Part shown: positions 62,701 through 64,000 of the stretch, one piece after another | Position numbering within the stretch: position 1 is the stretch's first letter | Layout: each line of letters begins with the position of its first letter | NCBI RefSeq assembly: GCF_030936135.1 | Contig: NC_082595.1 | Coordinates: 75,922,135-75,986,134 of the forward strand | Direction: 5' to 3' | DNA: 64,000 nucleotides | Source of the DNA: Gavia stellata | Taxonomy: Eukaryota; Chordata; Aves; Gaviiformes; Gaviidae | Notes under the pieces: model-generated | Databases searched by the model: none | What the model was told of the DNA's origin: nothing | What the model saw: the letters and a program-made list of their open reading frames with translations, nothing else | Translations under genes and position numbers: made by a program

Positions 62701-64000
62701 CTTGAAAATTCTCACTGTTTTTGCCAATAATAATGAGAAAACAACTCAAATGTTAACAACATGCAACGTTTGACATTTGTTTCACACTTAGCATTAGTAG
62801 AAGACTCCAGCGACACTAAGCATTCATCTGCTCGTTTCAGCAGATTTTGATGTGGTAGATGAACTGTGAGCACGCACAAACCTCAGCTATACAACAAATT
62901 AATGATCTGCTAACAAAGAAGCCTGTCATTTCAGCCAGGATGGCAGGGACATGAATGCAAATACCTTTGCTGCCAGAATTAGCAGAGAGATCAGATTCAG
63001 ACTTTCCTGTCTTCTTTGATTAACAGCCCTGGACAGACTGCATCATGGTGGCTCCCAATTACCACATTATCACAAAGTTATTATGTTGTCACAATGTTAT
63101 TTACAAATTGGAAAGAGTTTGGAAAAGCATTAAAAAATTCAGGAAGTTGGTAAAAAATTACACGGGGACAAAATTGAATTAATTTTATTTGTGAAGCCAG
63201 ACAAGAAGTAACAATGTGTCATACTAGAATATTCAGTTGGACTGATAATTAAAATTATATGCAGAAGCAACAGATTCTAGTACCATACAGATAGGTCAGC
63301 TTTGTGTTGCATCATCGTGATGTTAATGTCTTGAGCACTCTTTGGAGGTACATTGTAATTACTATTCATCAGTATTGTTGAGAAAGTGGACCCTGTTATT
63401 TCTAATCATAGAGGAAATAGGGATTAATCAGACCTTACCAGAGAGGAAGATAGAACCTGAGATACAAATTGTTTGTTGCAGTCTCAGAAAAATACCTGCT
63501 TGTGGATACTGCTTAAGCTGAAATTATGTAGATTGGTTTTTAATTACCAATACAGCCAAATAATCCCATCAACACTCTCCACAAAATGCACAGTGTAGAA
63601 ACTGTTTTCTTTCATATTCTCTGCTGTGAAATTATTTTTCTCAATTTATTTTCTTCAGCATAATCATTAGTTCCCTTGAGTTGAAGTTTGTGGTTTGATT
63701 TTTAATGTATCAAGAAAATTAATAAATATTTTCTCCACAAGTTTTTAAAGTGTGATAGATTTTAAATTAAGGGTTATTTTTGTACATCTTTTTAATGAAA
63801 AAAAGAAAACTTTGATCAACTGAAGAATAAGGATTTAAGGGGACTGAATGTTTCTTTGGCTATTTTTGGGATACCTCCCAGTAAATGGAAATAAAAAGCT
63901 TTTTTGTTTTCATAATATGAGACCATTTAAGCAGTGAAGAATGGTTAAGATTTGAAATATCAGGATTGTTACCATTGCTGAAATTAAAAAACAGATTTTA
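56721..64000. other. Intergenic upstream of TTK, nothing recognised
   Basis: AT-rich sequence without recognisable exons. ELOVL4, which lies upstream and divergent in human, has no visible exon here. A hydrophobic 118-codon minus-strand frame at 62009-62365 looks like a chance product of A-rich sequence. Confidence 0.6.

Noticed and set aside
56721..64000. Searched for ELOVL4 exons expected upstream of TTK by human synteny
   Set aside because: No HVYHH-type histidine box or other elongase motif appears in any translated frame of this stretch.
1..64000. CRISPR arrays, bacterial operons, phage or plasmid features
   Set aside because: The window is vertebrate nuclear DNA with spliced genes and CR1/ERV repeats; no regularly spaced direct-repeat array or compact gene cluster is present.

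Overview
The window is vertebrate nuclear DNA, almost certainly from a bird. The evidence is long AT-rich introns with GT-AG splice sites, one CpG island, several CR1 retroposons (the dominant avian LINE, some with the avian CATAGAATCATAGAAT-type 3' end), and three copies of one endogenous-retrovirus LTR family of avian type. I cannot name the species. There is no bacterial operon, CRISPR array, phage or plasmid feature.

One protein-coding gene is present and appears complete: TTK (MPS1), the dual-specificity kinase of the spindle assembly checkpoint, on the minus strand. A CpG-island promoter and noncoding first exon lie at about 55.97-56.2 kb. The 21 coding exons run from the start codon at 48657 down to the stop codon at 18168. 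I placed every exon boundary by reading splice sites and codon phase. All phases join without a frameshift and give a 2637-bp reading frame of 878 codons plus stop, against 857 residues in human TTK. The N-terminal TPR-type region is in exons 2-5, the poorly conserved linker in exons 6-13, the kinase domain in exons 14-20 and a short C-terminal tail in exons 21-22. The promoter has three CCAAT boxes and a CHR-type TTTGAA element, the layout known from G2/M cell-cycle genes.

Layout: 1-17.5 kb is intergenic DNA downstream of TTK. It holds a complete solo LTR with a 5-bp target duplication (849-1479), a CR1 reverse-transcriptase remnant (3910-4486), a second LTR copy with adjoining internal retroviral sequence (6315-~6990), an unplaced 118-codon open frame (10723-11079) and an old LINE remnant (~11560-12050). 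17.5-56.0 kb is TTK, with a few CR1 fragments, a third LTR fragment, a 103-bp tandem duplication and G/T-rich tracts in its introns. 55.6-56.7 kb is the CpG island. 56.7-64 kb is intergenic DNA in which I recognise no gene. In human, ELOVL4 lies upstream of TTK and BCKDHB downstream; neither is visible here, so they would lie outside the window if synteny holds.

Nothing here looks like a previously undescribed system. The points most worth checking are the promoter architecture, a threonine-to-valine change in the TTK activation loop, in-frame alternative splice acceptors at exon 10, the hairpin at 49032-49062, and the unexplained open frame at 10723-11079.
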